The notes under the pieces are model-generated. The model had not been told where the DNA came from and did no database searches. It saw only the letters and a program-made list of their open reading frames with translations. A DNA stretch of 64,000 nucleotides from Lytechinus pictus (taxonomy: Eukaryota > Echinodermata > Echinoidea > Temnopleuroida > Toxopneustidae), in assembly GCF_037042905.1 (NCBI RefSeq), contig NW_026974140.1, positions 14,372,001 through 14,436,000 on the forward strand, written 5' to 3'. This document shows positions 47,300 to 58,889 of this stretch, piece after piece; positions within the stretch are counted from its first letter, which is position 1, and the number at the start of each line of letters is the position of its first letter. The position numbers were made by a program, and so were the translations under genes.

Positions 47300-47931
47300 T
47301 TAAAGAAGGCAGTAATCATCACTCTTGGAGTCAATGAGGATTTCATTATTAAACCAGCTAGTAAGGGAGGTGATATTGTTCTTTGGAAACAAGATTTGTA
47401 GATTGAAGAAGGTCTCAGATAGCTCAGCAATTCCACATCCTAAGAAGAGATATATCATGATCCCACAGATGATCAACATCTTAATGAAAATGTCACTGTA
47501 TTAAAAGTCAGAAGCTACCAAAGGAAGCTAGCCATCTCGTTCAGAAGAACCCTAAATCTGTTATCTTCTATATGCTTCCAAAGAAACACAAGGTGGGGAA
47601 TCCTGGGCATCCTATTGTCCCAACAATTAACTGCCCCACCAAGTTCATTAGAGAGTATCTATACAGTATCTTCTCTCAAACTGTGAAGGTACTTCCGACC
47701 TATGTACAAGACTCATCCAAGATGATCAGGGTACTTGAGTCCATCATTTTACCAGAAGGAGATGAATTTTTAACTTTTTCTACCAGGCAAAACAACACAA
47801 TTGGTCTACTCCTGGCCCTCATGTGCCATGGTGCAACAAAACATACAAATGAAATTGTTCAGCTTCCCTGTCGACTTTGGAAAATTGAACATCTGCAAAC
47901 AATTCTTCAAAGAAATCTAGTTTGGTCATGA

Positions 47932-50340
47932 AGGAAACAAACATGTGTTAGGCTATACAGCTTAAGGTTTTAAACATAATTTTTTTCCCATGGAAGCAAC
48001 TTCTTTAAATGCACAGTAATCATGTGGGAATACTCCAATATAAAGTTCAGTAGCTACAGTACATATATCTTATGATTATGACCTAGCTTGACGGAAGAGT
48101 CTTTTTTTAAATTTATTCACTGATTCTAAAATCAATTCTGAATTAGGATATTCAAATATCTAATGCAATCTTAATCAATGAATTTATTTCTTCTTTAAAA
48201 AGTGGATTAAGAGCTGACTTTGAAGGTAACTGAAAGGACTGTATAACAGAAAGACACCAAGAGTGGTTTTAAATGTAAACATGTAGCTACACTGTTATAG
48301 CCGTCACCTCTTGAAATTTGTGCAAACTTTTGATCATATATCCTCCAAATCTTTAATAAATTGATTAATAATGACATGCACTTTTGGGAGGACTTACAGA
48401 ATCATCAACGAAGCTTCAGAAGGAGCACTGTTTGTAACTGAAAACCATCTACTAGAAATAAATCAATATGGAAATATACTTGATTTTCATATGTTCTTTT
48501 TCTTCTTTTTCCATTTCTATACTTAGGTATTCCAGTACATGTCTGACACTTAGATAAATAATCCTAGTTACCCAGTTGAAGCATGGTCAACCTATGGATG
48601 GGCAGTGAGGACAAACAACGACTCCGAGGGGTGGCACTACAGATAAATGGAAGGGCAGGTGGAAAGGCCTTTAGATGTCTATGGACTGAAGGGACTGCTC
48701 CACAGAGAGGCAGAGGTTGTCGACCTCACAGTACGCCTCGTCAACCTAAAGAAGCTCACGAAGAGACAGAAGAATAGGGTAGCGACAGCACAAGGACGTG
48801 TATTCATCCTGTGGGAGCAGCACAGAGAAGGGCTGAAGTCTACAGAAGAGCTTCTGAGGGTGTGTTCCCATATTCACAGGAATGTTGAAGCATAGCAACT
48901 GCAAAATCAATTTTGCTTGAAATATGAGGTTGATTATGATAAACAAAACAAACATGTTGGTACTTTTTTAGTTTATTACCACCTTACTCTTGTGTAACAG
49001 GGATATATGTAAATGGGATATCTAAGATGCTGGGAAAATTTTCAGCAATGTGAACCATAACTTGGCTTACTTTTTATCTCTTCCAAAATCTCTAGACTAA
49101 AAATTTCTCAATGAAATGGACATTGCTTTTATCTTTTAGTACACAATTTCACCCTGTGAAAAACTGAACAACAAAAACCTGTTAAGAACCATTGGCATGC
49201 TTTTCATGAAAACCATGTTCCAGTCAAGAAAATATAAAAGCTGACTATTATAGAACCCAAAGGCTATGGAAGATTTATTTCAATATATTCAAATAATCTG
49301 AATGTTGTATAATTCAAAATGAATAAGTGAATTTCCCTTGCAATTTTTATTTTATTCATTTGAATTCACTTACCTCTGAGAACAGCTCTTGTCATTGGGC
49401 AAATAATGTACTATAAATGTATTAAATATTGTACATAATGACCATGTACCGCTGACCAGCCTCGTCGGTGTTAAATGTCAACATTATGGCATGTAATAAC
49501 TACAAGTAAAAGAAATGTGAAAATAGAATGTGATAATACAAAATAAGACACCCTCACCATTGAAATATGTCAAGAGATTGAAAATTAGACCTTGAACACT
49601 GAGCTCGCCGGCGGTCTCGGATTAGCAAGATATTCTCGCTGCAAGGGAACTCATTTTATTCTCTTTCAAAAGAGCTCAAAATGCACAGAAATAACAAATT
49701 TTTTGTCGAGAATGCATTGTAGAAACATAGATTATGCAGAAAAAATACTTTTGAACCAAAGATGGGATATTCATTTCATGAATTCTGAAAGAAGAATTCA
49801 AGTGGTTGAGTTGTCCGAACCGCTGGCAACCCCTGGACAACAGTTGTCCAGGGTAGCAGGTCGGGCTGTCTGGTGGTCGGTTTGTCCAGCTCTCCTCCAA
49901 GAACGACCAATGACTGACACAAAGGAGACTACAAAGTCTTGGGACAAAGCTTAGACAAAGCGAAGGTCTCTTCAAGAATTATATAGATGGCATGGCAGAA
50001 CTTCTGGAAAAGATGTGCTAAGGTCAATAGACAGGACAAATGTGAGGATCGTCTTTGCGTAAGCATGGAAAGATTTGTCACTGAAATAAGTGGTTTTCCA
50101 GGGACCAGATCTGCTATGTGAGATACAGAAGAGACAACATAAATTTCAATATATATGTGTTTGGGATTTTATAGACATGTATCAATCAGGTATGATATTA
50201 TTTTTGACTGTGCTCGGCCTTTAACGTCACCATCCAAGACATGAAAGAAAAATGTAGGTAATATGTAGAGTCCAGGACATATGTGTGTGGCCAGGCTTTG
50301 AGCCTCAATGGTCAGATTGTTCTATGCCATTTTTATAATT
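47932..50340. other. Intergenic; unassigned short frames
   Basis: Overlapping frames at 48583-48898 (including EVVDLTVRLVNLKKLTKRQK) and 49592-49954 match nothing I recognise, lack splice context I trust, and could be TE remnants. Confidence 0.4.
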
Positions 50341-50344
50341 TACA

Positions 50345-50480
50345 TTGGTAATACATAATAGTAATAATAATAGTTCTTGTAGAGCGCATATCACATTATG
50401 ATACAACATCTCTATGTGCTGTAAAAGAACTTGGATATTATTACCCTGGCTTTAGCCTGATGGCAAATATATACAAATAT
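50345..50480 (-). mobile_element. SINE 3'-end fragment
   Basis: Minus strand: GGCTAAAGCCAGGGTAATAA, then CATAGAGATGTTGTATCATA, ending GCGCTCTACAAGAACTATTA and an ATT-rich tail. The GCTAAAGC.xGGGTAAT word is shared with the SINE at 2161-2450; the tRNA head is missing. Confidence 0.65.
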
Positions 50481-51570
50481 CAGAGAGCTGCTGGAAGGAA
50501 GACATTTTAGATGTCAGAAATTATCATAAAGAATAGTAACTTTCAGTAGTCTTTCAAAATTGTGTACAAATTCTTATGGAAATTGACTATTTTGTTTGAC
50601 TTTTCCATAGGTACATGTATTATATGTGAATAAGCAATTGATCTGGAAAAAAAACAAGATTTTACATTTTAAGAGAAAACATTATATTAATCTCCATAAA
50701 GGTATAACAATAAAAATTCAAAGCTTATACTTTCTAAGCAGTCTTTGCTCCAGACTCCAGACATATTTTTCCCCACTATTTAAACAAATAGGGAGGGTAT
50801 ATTTGTTTTGTTTGTATCCCTTCTTTTAATTAGGACTATAGATCGTGTTAATCTAGTCTTCATTAATCTGTACCTGACCTAGGTACCCTATCTGGACCAG
50901 ATCTAGATCAGCCCAAGTAGATAAAGCGGCAGAGCTAACGCCATCCAATTCCTTGATAGACTTCGTCATGGACTATGACAGCATGTCAACTATTTCTTGC
51001 CACATACATGAATAGGGAGTTTTTGCAACAGCTATGCACATGCTTTTTGGAACATAGAGAATCTATTGTCAAATGCCCTTCATGAAAATGAAGTCTTTGT
51101 CGAGGGTCAGTGAAGTATCGTCTATTACTCTGGACAAACAAAATTGCAATTTTTCGTCAGCTCTGAAATGGACGAAACTACTGTTCCAATTCATGGACCC
51201 TTGACAAAGACTTCATGGTGATTTGTCTAACATTTTCAGTGCATTTGCAGCACTGTAGGATTCATTCCGTGTAGTTGAGCGAAAACTCGGAAGCATCTTC
51301 TGCTGATATTCATGTGACATATTGTGAAGGCTTATCTCCATTCACATTTATCATCAGAATCACATTTCTCCTACCTTGACAAATCAAATCCCCTTCCTTC
51401 ATCGGAAAGTGTTATGGGCAGCAGTTCATAATCTTTGTCATCATTAATAATCATCATCACAGACATCCCAATCAATTTCACAGAAATTGTCAGTGAATGA
51501 CAACAGACTTGAAGCAGTGTCCAGTTTTCGTCAGTGAAAGCATGTCCAGAGATGCAGGTTGCACATATGT
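50481..51570 (-). other. RFXAP 3' UTR candidate and downstream
   Basis: The region after the RFXAP stop on the minus strand. AT-rich, no further coding exon recognised. The polyadenylation site is not fixed. Confidence 0.35.
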
Positions 51571-51744
51571 TCATATCAGTCCTCCCTTTGCTATCTTTGG
51601 AGGAGATGCATGCTGGAAGCGTTCGTCTCTGGAAGATGCTGAAGAACACCCTGGTATCCCTGAGGCACCATGCTGGTCTGGGTGTGACAGTTGCTTCTGG
51701 CTTTCTTGAAGGAACTTGATGATAGCTGGTGATCTCAACAGAGC
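51571..51744 (-). CDS. RFXAP: RFXAP exon 4: C-terminal helix and stop
   Basis: Acceptor TTTTTTTCAG|GCT; 57 codons plus TGA. LLRSPAIIKFLQESQKQL then a Ser/Pro-rich tail. Intron 3 before it is 5.4 kb. Confidence 0.87.
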   Translation of the reverse strand, partial: ALLRSPAIIKFLQESQKQLSHPDQHGASGIPGCSSASSRDERFQHASPPKIAKGGLI

Positions 51745-54700
51745 CTGAAAAAAAAAGATATAAAATAAATGGTAAGAATTAAAACGATATAGGAAATACG
51801 AGTGGAATTGTAGTAAACGGGCACCTGGTAGGAAGAAATACTTTTGGATCTGTGACGTCACAAATGAGCAGCAGCCCATATGTTATGTAATATAAAATGC
51901 ATGAATTTCATTTTTTAATGGTTCCTGATGACTTATTTTTGTTTTATTTTCATGTTCGGGTGTGAAATGGTTTGTCTACTTATATACAAAAGGTACAGTA
52001 TTAAGTGCAGCGCCTCTGGCAGTCTCACCTGCATCACGCGATTCAATATAGCAGCAGTGCTGACTTTGAAAACAACTATAAAATAATTACTCACAAAAAA
52101 CACCATTCATATAATGATACAATACTACGTTCATTGACAATAAATAACATTTGACCTTGATCATGCGACCTAAGACTTGTCAATGATACTTGATTACCCC
52201 TATATCCACATTTTATAAACTATATCTATAAACTTTGAAAGTTATGACAGCAATGATAATCTAATAATTACCTCGAAAATGGCCAAAGTTCAATTACCTA
52301 AAATGACCTTTGACTTTGGACATGTGACCTGAAACTCGCATGAGATGTTCAATGATACTTGATTACTCTTATGTACAAGTTTTATGAACTAGATCCATAC
52401 TCTTTCAGAGTTATGATGGTTATTCAACAAATACCCCCAACATGGCCAAAGTCCATTTACCTTAGTCATGTGACCTGAAACTAGCACAGGATGTTCAGTG
52501 ATACTAGATTACTCTTATGTCCAAGTTTTATGAACTAAACCAATACACTTACAGAGTTATAATGGTAATTTAACAAATACCCCCAACATGGCCAAAGTTT
52601 GACCTTAAATGACATTTGACCTTAGCCATGTGACCTGAAACTCGCACAGGATATTCAATGATACTTGATTACTCTTTTGTCCAAGTTTCATGAATCAGAT
52701 CCATAAACATTCAAAGTTACCACATTTTATAAACTATATCTATAAACTTTGAAAGTTATGACAGCAATCTAATAATTACCTCGAAAATGGCCAAAGTTCA
52801 ATTACCTAAAATGACCTTTGACTTTGGACATGTGACCTGAAACTCGCATGAGATGTTCAATGATACTTGATTACTCTTATGTACAAGTTTTATGAACTAG
52901 ATCCATACTCTTTCAGAGTTATGATGGTTATTCAACAAATACCCCCAACATGGCCAAAGTCCATTTACCTTAGTCATGTGACCTGAAACTAGCACAGGAT
53001 GTTCAGTGATACTAGATTACTCTTATGTCCAAGTTTTATGAACTAAACCAATACACTTACAGAGTTATGATGGTAATTTAACAAATACCCCCAACATGGC
53101 CAAAGTTTGACCTTAAATGACATTTGACCTTAGTCATGTGACCTGAAACTCGCACAGGATATTCAATGATACTTGATTACTCTTTTGTCCAAGTTTCATG
53201 AATCAGATCCATAAACATTCAAAGTTATGATGATAATTCAACAGATACCCCCAACATTGCCAAAGTTCATTGACCTTTGACCTTGGTCATGTGACTTGAA
53301 ATTTGCACAGGATGTTCAGTGATACTTGATAACTGTTATTTTACTTGGATGTTGAGACGTAAAGCAATATGCTTATGTGCCCCTCGTTGAGTTATATCCA
53401 AGTTTTATGAACTAGACCAGTAAACTTTCAAAGTTATGATGGTAATTCAACAAATACCCCCAACATGGCCAAAGTTCATTGACCTTAAATGACCTTTGAC
53501 CTTGATCATGTGACCTGAAACTTGCACATGATGTTCAGTGATACTTGATTACTCTTATGTCCAAGTTTCATGAATCAGATCCATAAACATTCATTTATGA
53601 AGGTACTTCAACAGATACCCCCAACTTGCCCAAAATTTCATTGACCCTAAAAGACCTTTGACCTTGCTCATGTTACTTGACACTCAGGCAGGATGTTCAG
53701 TAATACTTGATTAACCTTATATCCAAGTTTTATGAACTAGGTCCATATACTTTCTAAGTTATGCTATCATTTCAAAAACTTAACCTTCTAAGGTTAAGAT
53801 TTTGATGTTGAATCCCCCAACATGGTCTAAGTTCATTGCCCCTAAATGACCATTGACCTTGGTCATGTGACCTGAAACTCAGACAGGATGTTCAGTGATA
53901 CTTGATTAACCTTATGTCCAAGTTTCATCAACTAGGTCCGTATACTTTCTAAGTTATGCTGTCATTTCAAAAACTTAACTTTCGGTTAAGATTTGGTGTT
54001 GACGCCGCCGCCGGCGGGAGACAAAAACCATTTTCAATTTTCTGAAAAGATGACATTTCGTTCATGTTTTACCATTAGCTATGTAGGAATGCTGCTTGCA
54101 TATGATGTCACAAATCAAATTCTAATAACTTTATAATTCTTTGATGGAGTTTCCTCAAACCTTCGGCAATATTTTAAATTTTTTTCTGCTATTTTTACAA
54201 TAAACTTGTTGTCAGGGTGAACTTCCCCTTTAAGCACATTCTCATCAATCAACAACGAAATGATGAGAAATAGAAAAGGAAGTGGAAACTGAGGAGATTT
54301 ACTAAGGAAAAGGGGAGAGGAAAGGTACGTATGTAGATAGAAGAGAGATAGATAGAGAGAACGATAAAGAAATCGATAGAGAGGAAGATAATGACAGATG
54401 CATATTTTCAGGATGCTTATTTACGTTTCCCTAGACACATGAATGCATTGCTGAATCACTGGTTTTGTTTGTATTGTCCATAAAAGGCATTATCTCATTT
54501 CCTGAGGAGTGTTTATCCAGTTTTACCTCTAACATTTTCATTGACACATGCAAAGGTACAGATGAAAACATTTTTAAAAATCTGATGCTAGATAACCTGT
54601 TACCTAGTCCAAAGATCCTGTTCAGTCTTCCCACCTGGAAATGTTTTTTTTTTCTTTTTTTTTTTATTACAAAGACAGGTTGATTAAATATGAACAGCAA

Positions 54701-57700
54701 CAGATTATGTATATCATGCTCACTGTTTGCCGTTATCATTTCTGGGGGTTTTCTTTGAGGTAAATATCACATTTCTGTTGCAAATCAATGAAATACTTTT
54801 GTTTCTTCAAGTTCGCATATTACATGTAGTTTATATCAAAATGTAGTCTATTCATAATAGTAACATTAACAATGTTGGACTTTTTAAAATGATACTGTGG
54901 CAAGAGGGGGTGGGTGCATAATGTCTTTTCCCATTTAAACTATAGGTTAAAAAATTATTACCCGGTATCTGTAGATCATCCTACATGTGCATTTCCTTGA
55001 GAGACTGTTTACCTGCCTGCCATAATAACTTCATGACCCCCCCCCCCCTCCCCCAACACAAGAAAATCATATACTAGTATAATGGACTATCACTTCATGA
55101 AAGGCATAGAAAGACATAACTTCATTTCCTTTCCAGTCATATTCTGCTTGAGTCACCACAACTGGATTGATATGATAGAAGTGGCTTTCCCTCCTCTCAT
55201 TGTTTTTTGTTAGTATTATCACTGTCTCTCCCACTGCATGGCAGTGCACAAATAATACAGTAATACAAGAAAGCTGCCACAGATGTAGACCTGCTATCCA
55301 GGGCCTGGTTGCAAAAACACTACATACTGTTAACTTTGCCGTCCAGTGTAATATGGAAATGATACTCAACAGCCCAATTAAAATTAAGCATTCCCTTGAA
55401 GTAACCATTGGATGGAAAAAAATGTACATGTATATTTAAAGTAACTTTTATGCAATGGAAACCTGTTGCACAAACTTTTTTTTTTAACTTTGAAATAAAA
55501 AATGATAAAGAACATGGAAATAATGCTCCACAGCCTATCAAAATCAAGTATTTCAAGGAAGTTACCATTAAATGAAAAATTTGTCGATCAATTTTATCTT
55601 TATGCAACAGGGTCATGGTAAAAGTAAATTATTTACATTACCAACAGCCAACAAAAATGACATTTATAATCAAAACAAGAACAATATGAAAATAGCAATT
55701 ACTGAAAGAACAGTAATAACGATAGCAATAGTAAGGGCAGGCACATCAGAAGGAGTAATGGTAGTGAAGAAACAATATCAACATCCAGTGTTATAGGTAG
55801 GATGTTTTCACTAAATGTAAAGTGTTGAAAATCAAACACATTTTACAATAGAACATGTAGGTTCCACATCTCTCTTTCTTGCTATTTATTTTCAATGTAA
55901 CGCTAAACAAAACTTCCACTAATCAAGTTTTTACATCAGTGATACATTTGGGGAGGGGTGGGGGTGTGGAATTACGTTATACAGTTGTTTTATTTGCACT
56001 TGATTTTTTAATAAAGAGATATGTGACCTCTGAAATTTCAGAGATTTTCTACTATGACATATTTAGATTCAGATTCATTTCAGTTTATTGCAAAAAAATC
56101 CTTGTTAAAACAGTTGGGAGACTGATACAAACAAAGGTTACAAAGTAATCATAAATTTATAGTGAGATAAGTGAATCTATACAAGTGAAATAATGAAAAT
56201 AGCGAATTTTTCAATATAAATGACATGCATACAGTGTAGTGTACATGTAAGAAATATCCAGTATTTATTAAGCTTTTACAAGAAATCTAATAGTGATATC
56301 CACCAATCAACAGATATTATCTTGTGATCAGGCCAATTATTTTTTAGATTTTTGGGGTCAACTTTTCTCAACCAATTGCTTACATGTAAATGTGCAAGAT
56401 TGAATCTATTGGCTTTTACCTTGTAGTGAATGGGGATATTCTGGGGCTCTTTTGTTTATTTTCCAGGGCTCTTTTGAGCACCTTTGGGGGTAACAATGCC
56501 CCGAGCCCCCTTAATTTTTTCCCCTGCTATTTATACATCAACCGGAGTGGGATCAAGTACTGTAAAGCCGCTCACACTATGCGATCCGGTGCGACACAAC
56601 TTTTCAAGGAATTGCATTTTGCATGAAATATGAAAGTTCCAAGAAGTAAAATTATTTTATTTAAAGTTTGGCATATTGTTAGGAAAACTAAAATCATATT
56701 TTTACTTTGCGGCAAGCCCTATGGTCATAGTCAAGTCCAAATCAGCTTCAAGTCGCAGCCGATGATGATGTCATTACGATTTAGAATTGAATTTGTTTTT
56801 TATTAATTCAGGGAGGCTCTAACTGGACTGAATTTCGATTTCAGTAGTCCTACCACTATTTTGAACTCTGATCAGTAATATTTTATAAGTTGGAATATCC
56901 ATGTTAAATGTTATCACAATTAATTTGAAATTCGGATTGCAATGAATCTCATAGTGTGAGACGGGCTTAATGTTCTGTATAATTCCATCCATCTCCCAAC
57001 ATTTCACTTTCACAAACCAATAATGCCAGAAGCAAGCTAAAGACTGTCTGCTGCTAGGACAGCAAGGACAGCACAATTAGATTACTCCAAAACATGCAAC
57101 TACAGGTACTTCTGTTACTTTTCAGAATGATGTACATTATGAACTTAGAACCGGTAGCCACTTACCAGTTTCTTCTCATTGAGGACCTGGTCTAGTCTTG
57201 GTAGTCCATCATCAAGTGTGGACTTCTTTTCGCTAGGGACTGACTGAAGGCTGGATGGCTTGGGTATGACCTCTTCCTCCTGTGTTAGGGTTAGAAGGAA
57301 AATTATGGAAATTGTGTTAGTTTACAGTTATCACCATTACATTACATCGCCATCGTAGTCACTGTCACCATCATTCACCATCATTCCACAATATGTTGTC
57401 ACCATCATTATAAACACTTCCGTCAACAATTTCATCACCATCATTATCTTTGCCAAAACACAACAAAACTATAACCCTCAGCTTATTTCTTCATAATACT
57501 GTCATTGTAATATTCATCATTATCATCCATATCATCATCAGCTTAACAATCACCAACCACCATAAAACCATCATCACAACATACAACATCACCATAACAA
57601 GCACCATCATCATTATCATTTATCATCTTTCTCATCATCATCACTACCATTACCTTCTCATCAAAATAACCACATCATCGTCATAACCACCACCACCACC

Positions 57701-58889
57701 ATCATATTCATCTTCAAATATGCTGATACTAATTACAATCCAAATAAGGTATGAAATGGACATCCACCTTTTTCTTGAACATTTGAATATCAGAAGCCAT
57801 CTGATCCTTTTGTTTCTTCTTAGCCTTATAAGTCTTGTTACGATGATAGTTGCACATCCATGGACCTTTACGACGCTTCCCAGACACCACTAGCATCTCT
57901 TGACACGTCTCAACACTGCACTTCTTGCAACGCATCAAATCCAGGGAATGGTTACTTGAGCTCGTACTAGCCTCGCTTGGAGCAGGAGAGGGAGCGCGAA
58001 TAGCCCCCACTATCGTTGCTGGGCTGTAGTCCTATCAAATAGAAGTACTGGTTATAATAAACCTTTATGTATTTTTCTGTTACCTGCATTTTAAATATTG
58101 TAGGATTCTTGAAGAAAAAGTTAAAAGTTGGAAAAAACAAGGAAAATACCAAGTATCATTCTAAAAATGATCACAATAAATGTAATTGATATTCTATTCT
58201 AAATATAAATTCCATTTATGTTTTTGTTTTTATATGTACCAGTTCATGAACGTAATAATTTGAAGATAGCAGAGTAGAGAATATATTTATGAAGCACACT
58301 CCTTCCATTTCTGGCATGTTCAACTTTTGATTTTGCCCCCTGTCCATTCACTTCATGAGTAGAGTGAACTTTGACCTCAGCAAACACTTCATGTTCAAGT
58401 TTTATTTTTCTGAGTGAATGGTAAAAGATATTGGGTTATCAAGGTTACAACAATATAAAAATATAAAGAAATGTATGAGAAAAGGAACATGGTCAATAGG
58501 ACACTGACCCAGTGAAAGCAAGCAAATGACCTGCAGGACTCTTTGACCATATTTTAATCATAAAAACTACCATATGGCATAAACTTAATAAAAAAACAAA
58601 TGAACAATTACAAAAACATCTATGTAATAACAAAAGTTAACACATAATACACAATTTCCATAGAACCAGCTAGAGTATCTTAGGCATCAGTTCAATGGGT
58701 TTAACATCTCATTTAAACTTACTTATTCCTCATGAATTCTATTAATAGATTAAGCAGACTTAACAACTTGAGATTGCTATTTAGAAATAAAAAATGAAAT
58801 AAAGAGAAAGAGCTTACCCCTTGTTTGCCAACGACAGTGACGTTCACACCAGTGTTGCTGGTCATGGTAGTATTTTGAGACTGATCCAT
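51571..58889 (-). CDS. RFXAP: RFX-associated protein (RFX complex subunit)
   Basis: Four exons, all phase 0: 58889-58818, 58031-57768, 57279-57166, 51744-51571; 207 aa, stop TGA. RFXAP forms a nuclear complex with RFX5 and RFXANK on X-box promoters, in vertebrates mainly MHC class II. Recognition: a Cys/His cluster (CKKC, C, then GPWMCNYHRNKTYKAKKKQK, about 58-100) matching the KPWMCKKHRNKMYK region of vertebrate RFXAP; LPRLDQVLNEKKL followed across the last intron by LLRSPAIIKFLQESQKQL, matching its conserved C-terminal LEQVLNQKRL-LLRSPEVVQFLQ helix. The acidic and Gln-rich parts of vertebrate RFXAP are reduced. ATG follows TTTCAGT, so a non-coding 5' exon upstream is likely. Exon 2 uses a weak donor (AAG|GTGGAT). 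Identification is from memory of the family; a search would settle it. Confidence 0.85.
51851..51862. promoter_or_regulatory. Palindromic CRE TGTGACGTCACA
   Basis: A perfect CREB/ATF site in RFXAP intron 3, 107 bp upstream of exon 4 in transcript terms. Function not shown. Confidence 0.4.
52060..54010. repeat. Tandem array of about 170-bp units with DR1-like motifs, RFXAP intron 3
   Basis: Each unit reads roughly: CATGGCCAAAGTTCATTGAC, TGACCTTTGACCTTGGTCAT, GTGACCTGAAACTCGCACAG, GATGTTCAGTGATACTTGAT, TACTCTTATGTCCAAGTTTT, ATGAACTAGATCCATA, AAAGTTATGATGGTAATTCA. About eleven diverged units. A block of three (about 514 bp, CCACATTTTATAAACT at 52206 and 52720) is itself tandemly repeated. Exact TGACCTTTGACCTT occurs at 53271-53284 and 53490-53503. 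Confidence 0.93.
54040..54236. mobile_element. Diverged right-end fragment of the TTAA MITE family
   Basis: Contains TAATAACTTTATAATTCTTT and ends GGTGAACTTCCCCTTTAA, parallel to the right arm of the MITE at 37018-37618. The left end is not seen. Confidence 0.6.
55299..55615. repeat. Tandem pair of about 165-bp units
   Basis: ATGGAAATGATACTCAACAG (about 55355) and ATGGAAATAATGCTCCACAG (about 55515) begin matching stretches containing TCAA.TA.TTC..GGAAGT.ACC and ending TTTATGCAA. Ends resemble CCTGTTGCAxAAA-type MITE termini (GGTTGCAAAAAC... and ...TATGCAACAGG). Confidence 0.7.
57166..57279 (-). CDS. RFXAP: RFXAP exon 3
   Basis: Acceptor CTAACACAG|GAG, donor CTG|GTAAGT; 38 codons, EEEVIPKPSS to LPRLDQVLNEKKL. 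Confidence 0.87.
57320..57715. repeat. (CAT/ATC)n low-complexity tract, RFXAP intron 2
   Basis: About 400 bp of imperfect CATCATCATTATCACCATCA-type sequence. Confidence 0.9.
57768..58031 (-). CDS. RFXAP: RFXAP exon 2: Cys/His zinc-like motif
   Basis: Acceptor TTTGATAG|GAC; 88 codons. Ser/Pro-rich, then LMRCKKCSVETC and GPWMCNYHRNK, then a basic KAKKKQK tract likely to act in nuclear localisation. Confidence 0.88.
58818..58889 (-). CDS. RFXAP: RFXAP exon 1 (coding)
   Basis: Encodes MDQSQNTTMTSNTGVNVTVV and ends GGG|GTAAGC; 24 codons. The ATG lies one base after a CATTTCAG acceptor. Confidence 0.8.

Larger units (their letters stand above)
44490..47931 (+). pseudogene. Penelope-like element reverse transcriptase, split by an insertion
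   Basis: Upstream part (to 44665): FPILELYIDTCHHYLNSIIT, reading in frame to ISS. Downstream part from 47300: LKKAVIITLGVNEDFIIKPA, SKGGDIVLW, then after stops and shifts IFYMLPKKHKVGNPGHPIVP, TINCPTKFIREYLYSIF. The IIKPA.KGG..V.W and FY.LPK.HK.GNPGRPIV motifs belong to Penelope-like RTs. The frame joins exactly across the TTAA when the insert is ignored. Other stops show the element was already decaying. After about 47790 similarity fades. Confidence 0.78.

Noticed and set aside
49592..49954. 120-aa frame MNTELAGGLGL...
   Set aside because: No family recognised, no splice or promoter context, and an antisense frame of similar length overlaps.
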